Positions 55,863 through 64,000 of a stretch of DNA of 64,000 bases are shown one piece after another. The notes beneath the pieces are model-generated. The model did not search any database, was not told the DNA's origin, and was given only the letters and a program-made list of their open reading frames with translations. Numbering within the stretch: position 1 is the stretch's first letter; every line of letters starts with the position of its first letter. The stretch lies in contig OZ220677.1 of NCBI GenBank assembly GCA_965116335.1, forward strand, positions 682,001-746,000, written 5' to 3'. The position numbers and the translations under genes were made by a program. This DNA comes from G963663315 sp965116335. Its GTDB lineage: Bacteria > Pseudomonadota > Gammaproteobacteria > Arenicellales > Poriferihabitantaceae.

Positions 55863-58800
55863 ACATCATTCGCGCCGCTATTGAGCGACCGATTGCGGTG
55901 GTGTCCGCAGTGTTGATGATTATTCTGTTCGGTCTGGTTGCGTTGACCACGATTCCGATTCAGTTGGCGCCGGACGTCAATCGCCCGGTGATTACTGTCA
56001 CTACCAACTGGTTTGGCGCGGCGCCCGCTGAAACGGAACGGGAACTGGTCAATCAGCAGGAGGAGCAGTTCTCTGGCCTCGAAGGTCTGGAGTCGATTAC
56101 CAGCCGGGCGCAACAGGGGCAGAGCCAGGTTACTCTGGAATTCAAGATTGGAACCAACATGGATCGTGCCTTGTTACTGGTGGCAAACCGGCTGGATCGG
56201 GTGCCGGATTACCCGGATGAGGCGGAACAGCCTACTCTGGATACGGCTGGCAGCGAAGATAATTCAATCGCGTGGATGACTCTGTACCGGCTGGAAGGCA
56301 ATCAGCGACCGATTCATGAATACGGTGATTTCATCGACAATGTGGTAAGGGAACGGCTGGAACGGGTTCCCGGTATCGGCAGGATCAATGTTTACGGTGG
56401 CAGTGAGCGGGAAATTCAGATTGTTGTCGATCCCAGTCTGCTGGCGCGCTTTCAACTGACGGTTACCGACCTGATAGCCGCACTCCGCAATGCCAATGTA
56501 TCGGTCGGCGCGGGCAGCATTGATGAGGGCAAGAGACGCTATGTAGTGCGTACCGAGGGAGAATTGGACAATCTGGATGTTATCTACGATGTATTGATCA
56601 GAAGCTCGGACAACGCCGGCGCTCTGGATCGGGTGTTCCTGTCCGACGTGGCTACCGTTCAATTCGGTTACAAGGAACCAACCTCCAGCATCCGGGTGCT
56701 GGGCAATCCCGCGATTGCAATGAGCGCTGAGCGGCAGACCGGAGCCAATGTCATCGAAATCATGGACGGGCTGAAGCAGGCGATCAGTGAGTTGAACCAG
56801 TACGCGATTCCGAATGCAGGCCTGAAACTTGAGCAGGTTTACGATGAGACGGTTTATATCAATTCGGCTATCGATCTGGTGCGCCAGAATATCTGGGTGG
56901 GTGGTTCGTTGGCGGCATTGATTTTGTTGCTGTTCCTGCGCTCTTTGCGCGCGACTCTGGTGATCTCCTTTTCGATCCCGATTTCGGTGATTGGCGCATT
57001 TGTCGCGATGGCCGCCTTCGGGCGGTCGATTAATGTGATTTCTCTGGCCGGTCTCGCTTTTGCGGTGGGCATGGTGGTGGATGCCGCGATCATTGTGCTG
57101 GAGAATATCTACCGCCTGAAAGAGCAGGGGCATTCAAACGCTAAAGCGGCTTATCTGGGCGCCAAACAGGTGTGGGGAGCGGTGCTGGTTTCCGCCTTGA
57201 CCACGGTCATGGTTTTCATACCGATTCTGGTGATGGAACTGGAGGCCGGACAGTTGTTCCGGGATATTGCAGTGGCTATTTCGGTCTCGGTATTACTGTC
57301 TCTGCTGGTATCTATTACGCTGATCCCGGCTATGGCAAAACGATTTTTCAAGGATACCGGAGGATATTATGGCCCGGGGCAGAATGCCGTGACTCATCAT
57401 CGAGCCGGCATTTGGGGGGTTGACTGGCTGGCTCGCCAGTTTGCTCGTCTGATTACAGGGTTTGTTGGCATTATCGTAGAAAGCCGGTTCAAGGCATTAT
57501 TGGTCACAGTGGTCATTACGCTGGCTGCCAGCGCTGGCGCCTGGCAGGTCTTGCCGAAGCTGGAATATCTGCCGGAAGGTAATCGCAATCTGCTTTTGGG
57601 CTTTGTGTTGCCACCACCGGGCTACAATCTGGAGACGACTCGCAACATCGCTCAGGGAATCGAGTCTGAAATCCGGCCGTTATGGGCTTCGGAAACCGGC
57701 GCCGAACCGGGCGCGGACGGCCTGCCGAAAATCGAACGTTTCTTTTATGTCGCTTTCCGTGGTCAAACCATACTCGGTGTTACCGCTATCGATCCGGCCA
57801 GAGTGGCGGAACTGAAGCCGGTATTGCAAAGACCGGTTTTCCGGGAACCCGGTACATTCGGTTTCATTACCCAGCCCTCGATTTTCGGTCGTGGAGTAGG
57901 CGGTGGGCGCAGAATAGACCTGGATATTTCAGGGTCGGATTATACGCAGATACTACAGACTGCCAATCGGGCGTTTGGCCGCATTGCGGCAACTTTCCCT
58001 CGCCAACAGGGGCATGAATGGCGACCTGTGCCAGGACTGGAATTGGGGGCGCCTGAGGTTAGAGTCACGCCGGACCGCCTGAGACTGAGTGATAGCGGAG
58101 TCACGGCAATCGAGTTGGCTCGCACCATTGATACGTTCAATGACGGCTTGCGTGTGACCCAATCCACCATAGACGGCAAGTTGATGGACATTATCCTGAA
58201 GGGTGGTGAGAACAGTGTCTATCAGACTCAGGGTATTGGCAACCTGCCGGTGGTTACTCCGAGCGGCCAGATTGTTCCGGTTTCGTCTCTCGCTCAATCG
58301 GTTGTTACGGCCGGGCCGACCGAGATTCGCCACCGCGAGAGTTTCCGCACGATCACTCTGGAGGTTCGTCCGAGTCCTGATATGGCTCTGGAGTCGGCGA
58401 TTGACCTGCTGCGCGAACAGGTCATCAATCCATTGAAGGAGGAAGGAATCCCGGATGATATCCAGCTTACTATCTCCGGGACGGCTGACAAGCTGGTGGA
58501 AACCCGCAACGCAATGGCCATCAATATGATGCTCTCTCTGATCATCGTGTTTCTGGTCATGGCGGTGCTGTTCGAGAGTTTTATCTATCCATTGATTATT
58601 CTGCTTTCTGTGCCGGTTGCCGCAGCGGGCGGCACTGGCGGGCTGGCGCTGCTCAATCTGACTACCTTTCAACCCCTCGATATGCTGACCATGCTGGGTT
58701 TTGTCATTCTGATCGGTATCGTGGTGAACAATGCGATTCTGCTGGTGCATCAGACGCTGTACCATATCCGTATTGAAGATATGGCAGCGACCGAGGCCAT

Positions 58801-59071
58801 CAAAAGAGCGACCCGCAACCGCATCCGCCCCATTTTCATGTCTACGCTGACCAGTGTTTTCGGTATGCTTCCACTGGTGTTTTTTCCGGGTGCCGGTTCG
58901 GAGCTTTATCGTGGTCTCGGCTCTGTCGTGGTCGGCGGACTCAGCCTTTCCGCTATGATCACGCTACTCATCGTGCCTCCCATGATGTCGTTGATCGTGG
59001 TTCCGATTGAACGCAAGCGCCAGCAGCGTAAAGCCCGAAGCCTGGATGCGGAAATGGCCCGGGAAACCTGA
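55859..59071 (+). CDS. RND efflux permease
   Basis: A 1070-residue inner-membrane proton-driven pump of the hydrophobe/amphiphile (AcrB-like) RND family. Twelve membrane segments are arranged as 1+5 and 1+5 around two large periplasmic loops. IERPIAVVSAVLMIILFGLVAL is the first segment (quoted in part: IAVVSAVLMIILFG). SLAGLAFAVGMVVDAAIIVLENI in part holds the proton-relay region with paired acids (GMVVDAAIIVLEN). Segment GIVVNNAILLVHQTL is the second-half counterpart. Length fits (1030-1070). It forms a two-gene operon with the adaptor upstream. Confidence 0.93.
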   Translation: MNIIRAAIERPIAVVSAVLMIILFGLVALTTIPIQLAPDVNRPVITVTTNWFGAAPAETERELVNQQEEQFSGLEGLESITSRAQQGQSQVTLEFKIGTNMDRALLLVANRLDRVPDYPDEAEQPTLDTAGSEDNSIAWMTLYRLEGNQRPIHEYGDFIDNVVRERLERVPGIGRINVYGGSEREIQIVVDPSLLARFQLTVTDLIAALRNANVSVGAGSIDEGKRRYVVRTEGELDNLDVIYDVLIRSSDNAGALDRVFLSDVATVQFGYKEPTSSIRVLGNPAIAMSAERQTGANVIEIMDGLKQAISELNQYAIPNAGLKLEQVYDETVYINSAIDLVRQNIWVGGSLAALILLLFLRSLRATLVISFSIPISVIGAFVAMAAFGRSINVISLAGLAFAVGMVVDAAIIVLENIYRLKEQGHSNAKAAYLGAKQVWGAVLVSALTTVMVFIPILVMELEAGQLFRDIAVAISVSVLLSLLVSITLIPAMAKRFFKDTGGYYGPGQNAVTHHRAGIWGVDWLARQFARLITGFVGIIVESRFKALLVTVVITLAASAGAWQVLPKLEYLPEGNRNLLLGFVLPPPGYNLETTRNIAQGIESEIRPLWASETGAEPGADGLPKIERFFYVAFRGQTILGVTAIDPARVAELKPVLQRPVFREPGTFGFITQPSIFGRGVGGGRRIDLDISGSDYTQILQTANRAFGRIAATFPRQQGHEWRPVPGLELGAPEVRVTPDRLRLSDSGVTAIELARTIDTFNDGLRVTQSTIDGKLMDIILKGGENSVYQTQGIGNLPVVTPSGQIVPVSSLAQSVVTAGPTEIRHRESFRTITLEVRPSPDMALESAIDLLREQVINPLKEEGIPDDIQLTISGTADKLVETRNAMAINMMLSLIIVFLVMAVLFESFIYPLIILLSVPVAAAGGTGGLALLNLTTFQPLDMLTMLGFVILIGIVVNNAILLVHQTLYHIRIEDMAATEAIKRATRNRIRPIFMSTLTSVFGMLPLVFFPGAGSELYRGLGSVVVGGLSLSAMITLLIVPPMMSLIVVPIERKRQQRKARSLDAEMARET

Positions 59072-59098
59072 AGTCCGACTTGAACCTAAGATTTTATC

Positions 59099-59995
59099 TT
59101 GACCGGAATCACACAAAACAGATACCTGATCGGAATTCTGATCGTCTTTGCAGGCGGGGTATTCCTCAGTACTTCCGGGATTATGTTGCGTAGCCTGGAG
59201 CGGGCGGATGGATGGCAAGTGCTCCTGTTCCGTTCTCTCACGTTTTTCATCACGATCGGGGTCATCATGCTGTTTCGCTACCGCAGAAAGACATTCGCGG
59301 TTTATCGCGCAGTGGGTCTCAAGGGTATCCTGGCGGCCACCCTCCTTGGGCTGGGTTCGGTTTGCTATATTTTTGCGCTGCTCCATACCACCGTCGCCAA
59401 CGTGGTATTCATTATCGGTTCGGCGCCTCTGGTTACCGCACTTCTGGCGTGGTTGTTCCTGAAGGAGAAGGTCAGTATCTGGAGTCTGGCGGCGATGTTC
59501 ACGTCGGTGATTGGTATTGGCCTGATGTTTGTCGACGGCCTGGTAAGTGGTGGCCTGTTCGGTAATCTGCTGGCGCTGCTGCTGGTCTTCCTGTTCGCGG
59601 TTTACCTTTTGCTCCTGCGCTCCAGCAAACATATTGACATGATCCCCGCTACCGGCCTGTCCGGCCTGATTACCTGCATCATTGCGGTGGTGATGGTGGG
59701 TGATATCGACATCAGCCTGCATGATCTGGTGATTTGCATGATGCTGGGTTCTTTCCAGCTTGGTTTGGGTTTTCTGCTGCTCACAGTGGGTACACGTTTT
59801 ATTCCAGCGGCAGAGGTCGCTTTGTTCTCAATGAGCGAGACCATCCTGAATCCGCTGTGGGTGTGGATATGGGTGCATGAAGTTCCGGGTAGCTATGCTC
59901 TTCTGGGGAGCGCCATTGTCCTGGTTTCGGTGGTAGTATACAGCCTGATCGCAATTGGCACTGAACGCAGGTCACGCGCCGTCGCACCCTCATGA
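59099..59995 (+). CDS. EamA-family (DMT) transporter
   Basis: A 298-residue membrane protein with ten hydrophobic segments and two EamA repeats. Marks include FAGGVFLSTSGIMLRSLE in the first segment, LHTTVANVVFIIGSAPLVTALLAWLFLKEKV (in parts) before the middle, and the second-repeat FIPAAEVALFSMSETILNPLW. Members export amino acids, nucleosides or other metabolites; substrate unknown. Start is TTG at 59099, 27 bp after the RND gene; no in-frame ATG lies upstream. Its stop overlaps the gamma-glutamyltransferase ATG (ATGA). Confidence 0.85.
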   Translation: MTGITQNRYLIGILIVFAGGVFLSTSGIMLRSLERADGWQVLLFRSLTFFITIGVIMLFRYRRKTFAVYRAVGLKGILAATLLGLGSVCYIFALLHTTVANVVFIIGSAPLVTALLAWLFLKEKVSIWSLAAMFTSVIGIGLMFVDGLVSGGLFGNLLALLLVFLFAVYLLLLRSSKHIDMIPATGLSGLITCIIAVVMVGDIDISLHDLVICMMLGSFQLGLGFLLLTVGTRFIPAAEVALFSMSETILNPLWVWIWVHEVPGSYALLGSAIVLVSVVVYSLIAIGTERRSRAVAPS

Positions 59996-61581
59996 ATTCC
60001 TTCCAGCAACAGTTCCCCTGGCCTTCGCAACGCATGCCGGCGGTCGGTCAGAATATGGTGGCGACTTCCCATCCGTTAGCGGCGCAGGCCGGTTTGCAGG
60101 CACTCAAAAGAGGAGGCAATGCAGTGGATGCCGCGCTGGTAACAGCCATTACCCTGACCGTAGTCGAACCCACCATGAACGGCATTGGCAGCGACGCTTT
60201 TTGTATTGTCCGGGATGGTGATCGGTTGCATGGGCTGAATGCGTCGGGCAGAAGTCCGATGGCACTCGATAAACGCGATTTTACGGGTCTTGCGGAAATG
60301 CCCCGTACCGGCTGGGACAGCGTGACTGTACCGGGTGCGGTCAGCGCCTGGGTTGAGCTATCGGAGAAATTCGGCAGGCTCTCCTTCGAGTCGCTGTTCG
60401 AGGACGCGATCCATTATGCCGATGCCGGGTTCCAGGTTACGCCGATCACGGCGCGATTGTGGTCTTTCGCGCCGGAGGAGTTTGCTGATTTCCCTGATTT
60501 TGCACCATTTTTACCGGACGGCAGGCCGCCGCAGACGGGTGATCGGTTCCGGTTCCCGGACCAGGCCCGCACGCTGGAGAAAATTGCGGTCAGCAAGGGG
60601 GAGGCGTTTTACCGCGGGGAACTGGCGCAGAGAATAGTTGCGACCTCTCGGCGGGACGGCGGGAAATTCACGTTAGCAGACCTGGATCAGCATCAATGTG
60701 ACTGGGTTGAATTGATCTCTCATTGCTGGCACGGTTATGATCTGCATGAAATCCCGCCTAACGGCCAGGGGATCGGTGCCTTGATCATGCTCGGCATTTT
60801 AGCGCACAGTCCGGTCGCGGAGTATGAGGCGGATTCGGTGGATGCCCTGCATTGTCAGATTGAAGCCATGAAGCTGGCCTTCGCCGACACCCGGCGCTAT
60901 GTCGCCGACCCGGATTTTATCCACCGGGTAGCGGTTGACCTGCTGGATGAGGATTACCTCGCGTCACGCGCCGCAATGATTGACATGAGCAGGGCGCAGG
61001 ACCCGGGATACGGCGTACCAGCCAGAAGTGGCACTGTCTATCTGACGACTGCTGACCAGTCCGGCATGATGGTTTCCTTTATCCAGAGTAATTATTGTGG
61101 TTTTGGCTCCGGGATCGTGATTCCCGATACCGGGATCAGTCTGCAAAACCGGGCAGCGGGATTTACTCTTGAAGAGGGTCATCCGAATCAGGTGGCGGGC
61201 GGAAAGCGGCCGTTCCATACGATTATTCCGGCGTTTCTTACCCGCAACGGATCACCGGTCATGAGTTTCGGCGTGATGGGCGGACACATGCAGGCGCAGG
61301 GACACGCGCAGATTATTCAACGTGTCTGTGACCAGAGCCTGAACCCCCAGGCGGCCAGTAACGCGCCGAGATGGCAGGTGACTGCGGAGAAACAGGTGCT
61401 GCTGGAATCCGGGTATGACCAGCATATCCGGGCCGGCTTGAGGGAACGCGGCCACGATGTCCCGGAGTTCGAACACGAACAGATTTTCAGCATGGGCGGG
61501 GCGCAACTGATCAGGAAGACGGAACATGGTTATGAGGGCGGTTCGGACCACAGGAAGGACGGTATCGCTATCGGGTTTTAA
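59992..61581 (+). CDS. Gamma-glutamyltransferase family protein
   Basis: A 529-residue N-terminal-nucleophile hydrolase precursor. The large-subunit marks are MVATSHPLAAQAGLQALKRGGNAVDAAL (in parts) and MNGIGSDAFCIV. The self-cleavage site is the Thr in SGTVYLTTADQSG, the start of the small subunit. A glycine-rich oxyanion region MSFGVMGGHMQAQGHAQ follows. Members cut glutathione or gamma-glutamyl compounds, or act as cephalosporin or other amide hydrolases. No signal peptide is seen, so this looks like a cytoplasmic YwrD-type member rather than classic periplasmic GGT. It is coupled to the EamA gene. Confidence 0.88.
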   Translation: MNSFQQQFPWPSQRMPAVGQNMVATSHPLAAQAGLQALKRGGNAVDAALVTAITLTVVEPTMNGIGSDAFCIVRDGDRLHGLNASGRSPMALDKRDFTGLAEMPRTGWDSVTVPGAVSAWVELSEKFGRLSFESLFEDAIHYADAGFQVTPITARLWSFAPEEFADFPDFAPFLPDGRPPQTGDRFRFPDQARTLEKIAVSKGEAFYRGELAQRIVATSRRDGGKFTLADLDQHQCDWVELISHCWHGYDLHEIPPNGQGIGALIMLGILAHSPVAEYEADSVDALHCQIEAMKLAFADTRRYVADPDFIHRVAVDLLDEDYLASRAAMIDMSRAQDPGYGVPARSGTVYLTTADQSGMMVSFIQSNYCGFGSGIVIPDTGISLQNRAAGFTLEEGHPNQVAGGKRPFHTIIPAFLTRNGSPVMSFGVMGGHMQAQGHAQIIQRVCDQSLNPQAASNAPRWQVTAEKQVLLESGYDQHIRAGLRERGHDVPEFEHEQIFSMGGAQLIRKTEHGYEGGSDHRKDGIAIGF

Positions 61582-61749
61582 TTGTTGGGGCGATTTGTGA
61601 AAAGAGTGGTAGAATGGATAAATGTTCAGCTTATATACGATTAAGATGTCCGGCGAGGTAGATATATCGCCTGGGTTTAATACGGTGTGTGTGTACCATG
61701 GCACGTAGCTTTGGGTACGAGTTTTTCCATCAACTCATGGATGTGTTGA

Positions 61750-62052
61750 TTGGAACAATATTTAGAGTTTGATTGGAATCCCGCCAAGGCGGCGAGCAAC
61801 TTTCGAAAGCACACGATCAGTTTCGAACTTGCTGCGACGGTGTTTAATGATCCGCTTATGCTGACAATTGCCGATAGAGGACACAGCGAGTTTGAGGAAC
61901 GTTGGCTATCTATGGGCTATGGTCAGGATGGGCGTTTGTTGGTGGTATCTCATACCTGTTCCGAGATAGGTGATAGCAGGATTTCGGTGCGAATCATCTC
62001 AGCGCGCCGAGCCTCTCGTAATGAGCGGGATCAATACGAATCACACGAATGA
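61750..62052 (+). CDS. brnT: BrnT family toxin-like protein
   Basis: A 100-residue protein of the BrnT family (RelE-like ribonuclease toxins). Marks are FDWNPAKAASNFRKH at the start, the SFELAATVFNDPL stretch, HSEFEERWLSMG, RLLVVSHT and the C-terminal RIISARRASRNERDQYE. Start is TTG at 61750. The BrnA antitoxin normally starts at or just before the BrnT stop; here the ATG at 62049 opens a large GHKL ATPase instead. The 168 bp upstream hold only a 28-codon ORF at 61622 and no other gene I can support. Without BrnA the toxin may be inactive, retained as a partner of the ATPase, or neutralised elsewhere. Confidence 0.85.
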   Translation: MEQYLEFDWNPAKAASNFRKHTISFELAATVFNDPLMLTIADRGHSEFEERWLSMGYGQDGRLLVVSHTCSEIGDSRISVRIISARRASRNERDQYESHE

Positions 62053-64000
62053 AGCACGAATACGACTTCTCGAAAGGTGGGCGCGGCAAATTTTTCCGGG
62101 AGGGTGCCAAGCTTCACCTCCCTGCTTGCGATGAACAATCGGATTGGGCTGGTCCCTCAGGCCAGATAGGCGAGTTTATCGTCCGTGAGACGGAAAAGAG
62201 CCTCAACGCATATCGTGAACAGCCAAAACTGATAACGGAACATGTTCGCGTAGAACAGGATACCGTTCAGGGCGGATATGCCCATCGTCAACTGTTGGAG
62301 CTCGTCCAGAACAGTGCTGATACCTTGCTTGACTCGCCGAAGGGGAAGAGTATTGTGATCCGCCTTACGGAGCACTTTCTCTACTGCGCCGATGATGGAA
62401 TACCAATTGATGAAGACGGTATTGAAGGACTGATGTTCGACCGGATGTCGAGCAAGCGGAGCACCGCTGCGATCGGCAGATTCGGGCGCGGTTTCAAGTC
62501 TGTACTTGGTGTGACTGATGCGCCAGAGTTTTACAGCCGATCAGGCTCGTTTCGTTTCGATAAGAACCGCGCTGCGGAGCGCATTGCACAGGCCGTGTCA
62601 TCTGAACGTTACCCGGTTTTGCGTTTGCCGGAACCCATTGACCCCCACGAAGAATGGAGTCGGGACGAAGACCTGCGGGAGCTTATGAGTTGGGCGACGA
62701 ACGTTGTCCGTCTGCCGCTCAAGACGGGTGCATTCGGCGACCTTGCTCAACAAATTCGAGACTTCCCGCCGGAGTTTCTGCTGTTTGTCGATCACATCCG
62801 TTATTTGACTCTTGAGGATGGAGAACATTCGCGGGAATTCATATTGCACCGCCGGGATGGCGAACTTCTGCTCAATGCCGAAAACAGCCACTCACGCTGG
62901 TTGCGTTTCGACACTACCCATCATTTGTCGGACAAAGCTCGGGCCGATTGGCACTTGTATGATGAAAACGAAGATGTGCCGATCCAATGGGCTGTGCCGC
63001 TGGATCGGTTGACTCGTCCCGGGCATTCTCATTTTTGGGCGTTTTTCCCGACCAGTACTGCCAGCCTTGTCCCAGGTATTCTGAATGCGCCATGGAAGAC
63101 TAACGAAGATCGACAGAATTTACTGTCTGGTCCGTACAATCAGGAGTTGATCGAAGCGGCGGCGAAGATGATTGCTGCCAATCTTCCCGGTCTCGCGACA
63201 CAAACCGACCCTGCGCTACACCTCGATGCGCTCCCGCGTGAAAGTCAGGCTGGTGATTCTGTTCAGGTCGATTTGCTCCGCAAACACCTGTTTATCAATC
63301 TTCACGGCCACGAAGTCATTCCCGATCAGTGCGGAAACCTTCGCATCGCGACAAAAATCAAGTATCCTCCTAAGGAGTTGACGGTGGATCGTCAAGAGGA
63401 TATGGCCCCATTCGCACGTTGGAAGGCATATCCGGGTCGACCCACGAACTGGCTTCATCATCGTGCGCTTACGCGCAATCGGCTCGCCAGGATCGACAGA
63501 TTGTTCGACCCCGAAGGCAAGTCGCCTCGTTGGCCTGCTTCAGGTGCAAAAAGGACCAAAATCGCTGAATGGTTGGAGGCACTTGTGGAGGGCCAGCAAC
63601 CGTGTGACATCATGGGTGCATCTATGGCTGCTGTCCAGACAGCCGCGCTTATTCCATTAACCAGATCAGGCGAGCACTTTGGTGATATCGTCCTGACGGT
63701 GACCGGATCTTTAGTGGAGCCGGACCCCGATCACCTTTTCCTGCCCAGTGATTCAAGCGGGGGGCAGCCTGCGAATTCGGAGTACTGTGTCCATCAAAGT
63801 CTGGTATCGGACTCCAATACGTTTTCGGCGTTACAGAAGCTCGGTATCAAGCCTCCTTCTCCGAAGAGCAGGTTCAGGGCTGTCGCGGGACGTATCCTTG
63901 AACAGAACTCCGATCAGGTGGTGCGTGAAGATGTTAAGCTGTATGAGGGCGCTAATCTGTATAAGGAGTTCTGGTTCGCTTCCCGTCGGTTGTCTATAGA
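62049..64000 (+). CDS. GHKL (Hsp90/sacsin-like) ATPase, C-terminus beyond the window
   Basis: An open frame from ATG 62049 to the window end (at least 650 codons, no stop). The GHKL fold is clear: the N box ELVQNSAD (Glu84, Asn88), the G1 box ADDGIPID (about 114-121) and the glycine-rich lid GRFGRGFKSVLG (about 143-154). The following region (about 155-360) is a transducer-like part with SSKRSTAAIG before the lid and NAPWKTNEDRQN later. The layout resembles sacsin/MORC-type ATPases found beside restriction and other conflict genes. It overlaps the BrnT gene by 4 bp (ATGA), so the two are translated together. Partner domains and genes lie outside the window. Confidence 0.8.
   Translation, partial: MKHEYDFSKGGRGKFFREGAKLHLPACDEQSDWAGPSGQIGEFIVRETEKSLNAYREQPKLITEHVRVEQDTVQGGYAHRQLLELVQNSADTLLDSPKGKSIVIRLTEHFLYCADDGIPIDEDGIEGLMFDRMSSKRSTAAIGRFGRGFKSVLGVTDAPEFYSRSGSFRFDKNRAAERIAQAVSSERYPVLRLPEPIDPHEEWSRDEDLRELMSWATNVVRLPLKTGAFGDLAQQIRDFPPEFLLFVDHIRYLTLEDGEHSREFILHRRDGELLLNAENSHSRWLRFDTTHHLSDKARADWHLYDENEDVPIQWAVPLDRLTRPGHSHFWAFFPTSTASLVPGILNAPWKTNEDRQNLLSGPYNQELIEAAAKMIAANLPGLATQTDPALHLDALPRESQAGDSVQVDLLRKHLFINLHGHEVIPDQCGNLRIATKIKYPPKELTVDRQEDMAPFARWKAYPGRPTNWLHHRALTRNRLARIDRLFDPEGKSPRWPASGAKRTKIAEWLEALVEGQQPCDIMGASMAAVQTAALIPLTRSGEHFGDIVLTVTGSLVEPDPDHLFLPSDSSGGQPANSEYCVHQSLVSDSNTFSALQKLGIKPPSPKSRFRAVAGRILEQNSDQVVREDVKLYEGANLYKEFWFASRRLSI

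Noticed and set aside
61622..61708. 28-codon ORF upstream of the BrnT gene as a missing BrnA antitoxin
   Set aside because: It is too short, shows no ribosome-binding site and has no BrnA-like pattern; BrnA normally follows BrnT.

Overview
The window is a piece of a gammaproteobacterial chromosome. The evidence is the gene order ndk-rlmN-rodZ-hisS-yfgM-bamB-der facing xseA, together with soluble transhydrogenase (sthA), orn, a degQ/mucD-type protease and a trp/rpe cluster. All are of gammaproteobacterial type. An oxidoreductase of the dimethylglycine-dehydrogenase type and a non-pyrrolysine MttB-type methyltransferase suggest use of methylated amines or betaines, as in many marine and host-associated lineages. 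The genus cannot be told from this sequence.

Layout. 1-3408: end of an AI-2E-type transporter, an FAD/GcvT oxidoreductase, a PcaC-like protein and a DUF2442 protein. 3410-17286: a giant type I-F CRISPR array of 232 repeats of 28 bp, read on the minus strand with its leader on the right. 17418-25764: a complete type I-F cas locus on the minus strand (cas1, cas2-3, csy1, csy2, csy3, cas6f). 25765-29454: a repeat- and transposon-scarred stretch with a transposase fragment, an AAA+ ATPase, an ISNCY/IS1202-like element with a 17-bp target duplication, and a small coiled-coil membrane protein. 29494-34472: degQ-rpe-trpE-trpG-trpC on the minus strand, without trpD. 34602-38601: sthA, an enolase-superfamily gene and xseA. 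38606-45946: the der-to-ndk core cluster. 46032-51851: mtaB, iscA, a HAD phosphatase, mttB-like, a PhnD-like binding protein, tRNA-Phe and orn. 51853-53383: a dispersed hairpin repeat and an IS. 53460-61581: an MscS channel, an RND efflux pair, an EamA transporter and a gamma-glutamyltransferase. 61750-64000: a BrnT-type toxin gene overlapping a large GHKL ATPase that runs off the window.

Most interesting point. The 329-bp gap between cas2-3 and csy1 holds two degenerate I-F repeats (22 of 28 bases each) in the orientation opposite to the cas genes. They flank a 19-nt pseudo-spacer. A 5'-CC PAM at 21375-21376, 44 bp upstream of the first pseudo-repeat, is followed by a sequence matching the pseudo-spacer at 15 of its first 18 positions. 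The three mismatches fall exactly at positions 6, 12 and 18, the bases a Csy complex flips out. This target overlaps a good -10/-35 pair pointing into csy1. I read it as a crRNA-like guide (CreR/CreA type) by which the Csy complex represses its own operon, or a small gene in the csy1 leader. This is inference from sequence alone.

Other points: the leader-proximal end of the array is irregular (spacers of 1, 11, 21 and 43 bp), several spacers overlap or repeat each other, and a toxin-like gene sits where an antitoxin is expected but is coupled to a GHKL ATPase instead.
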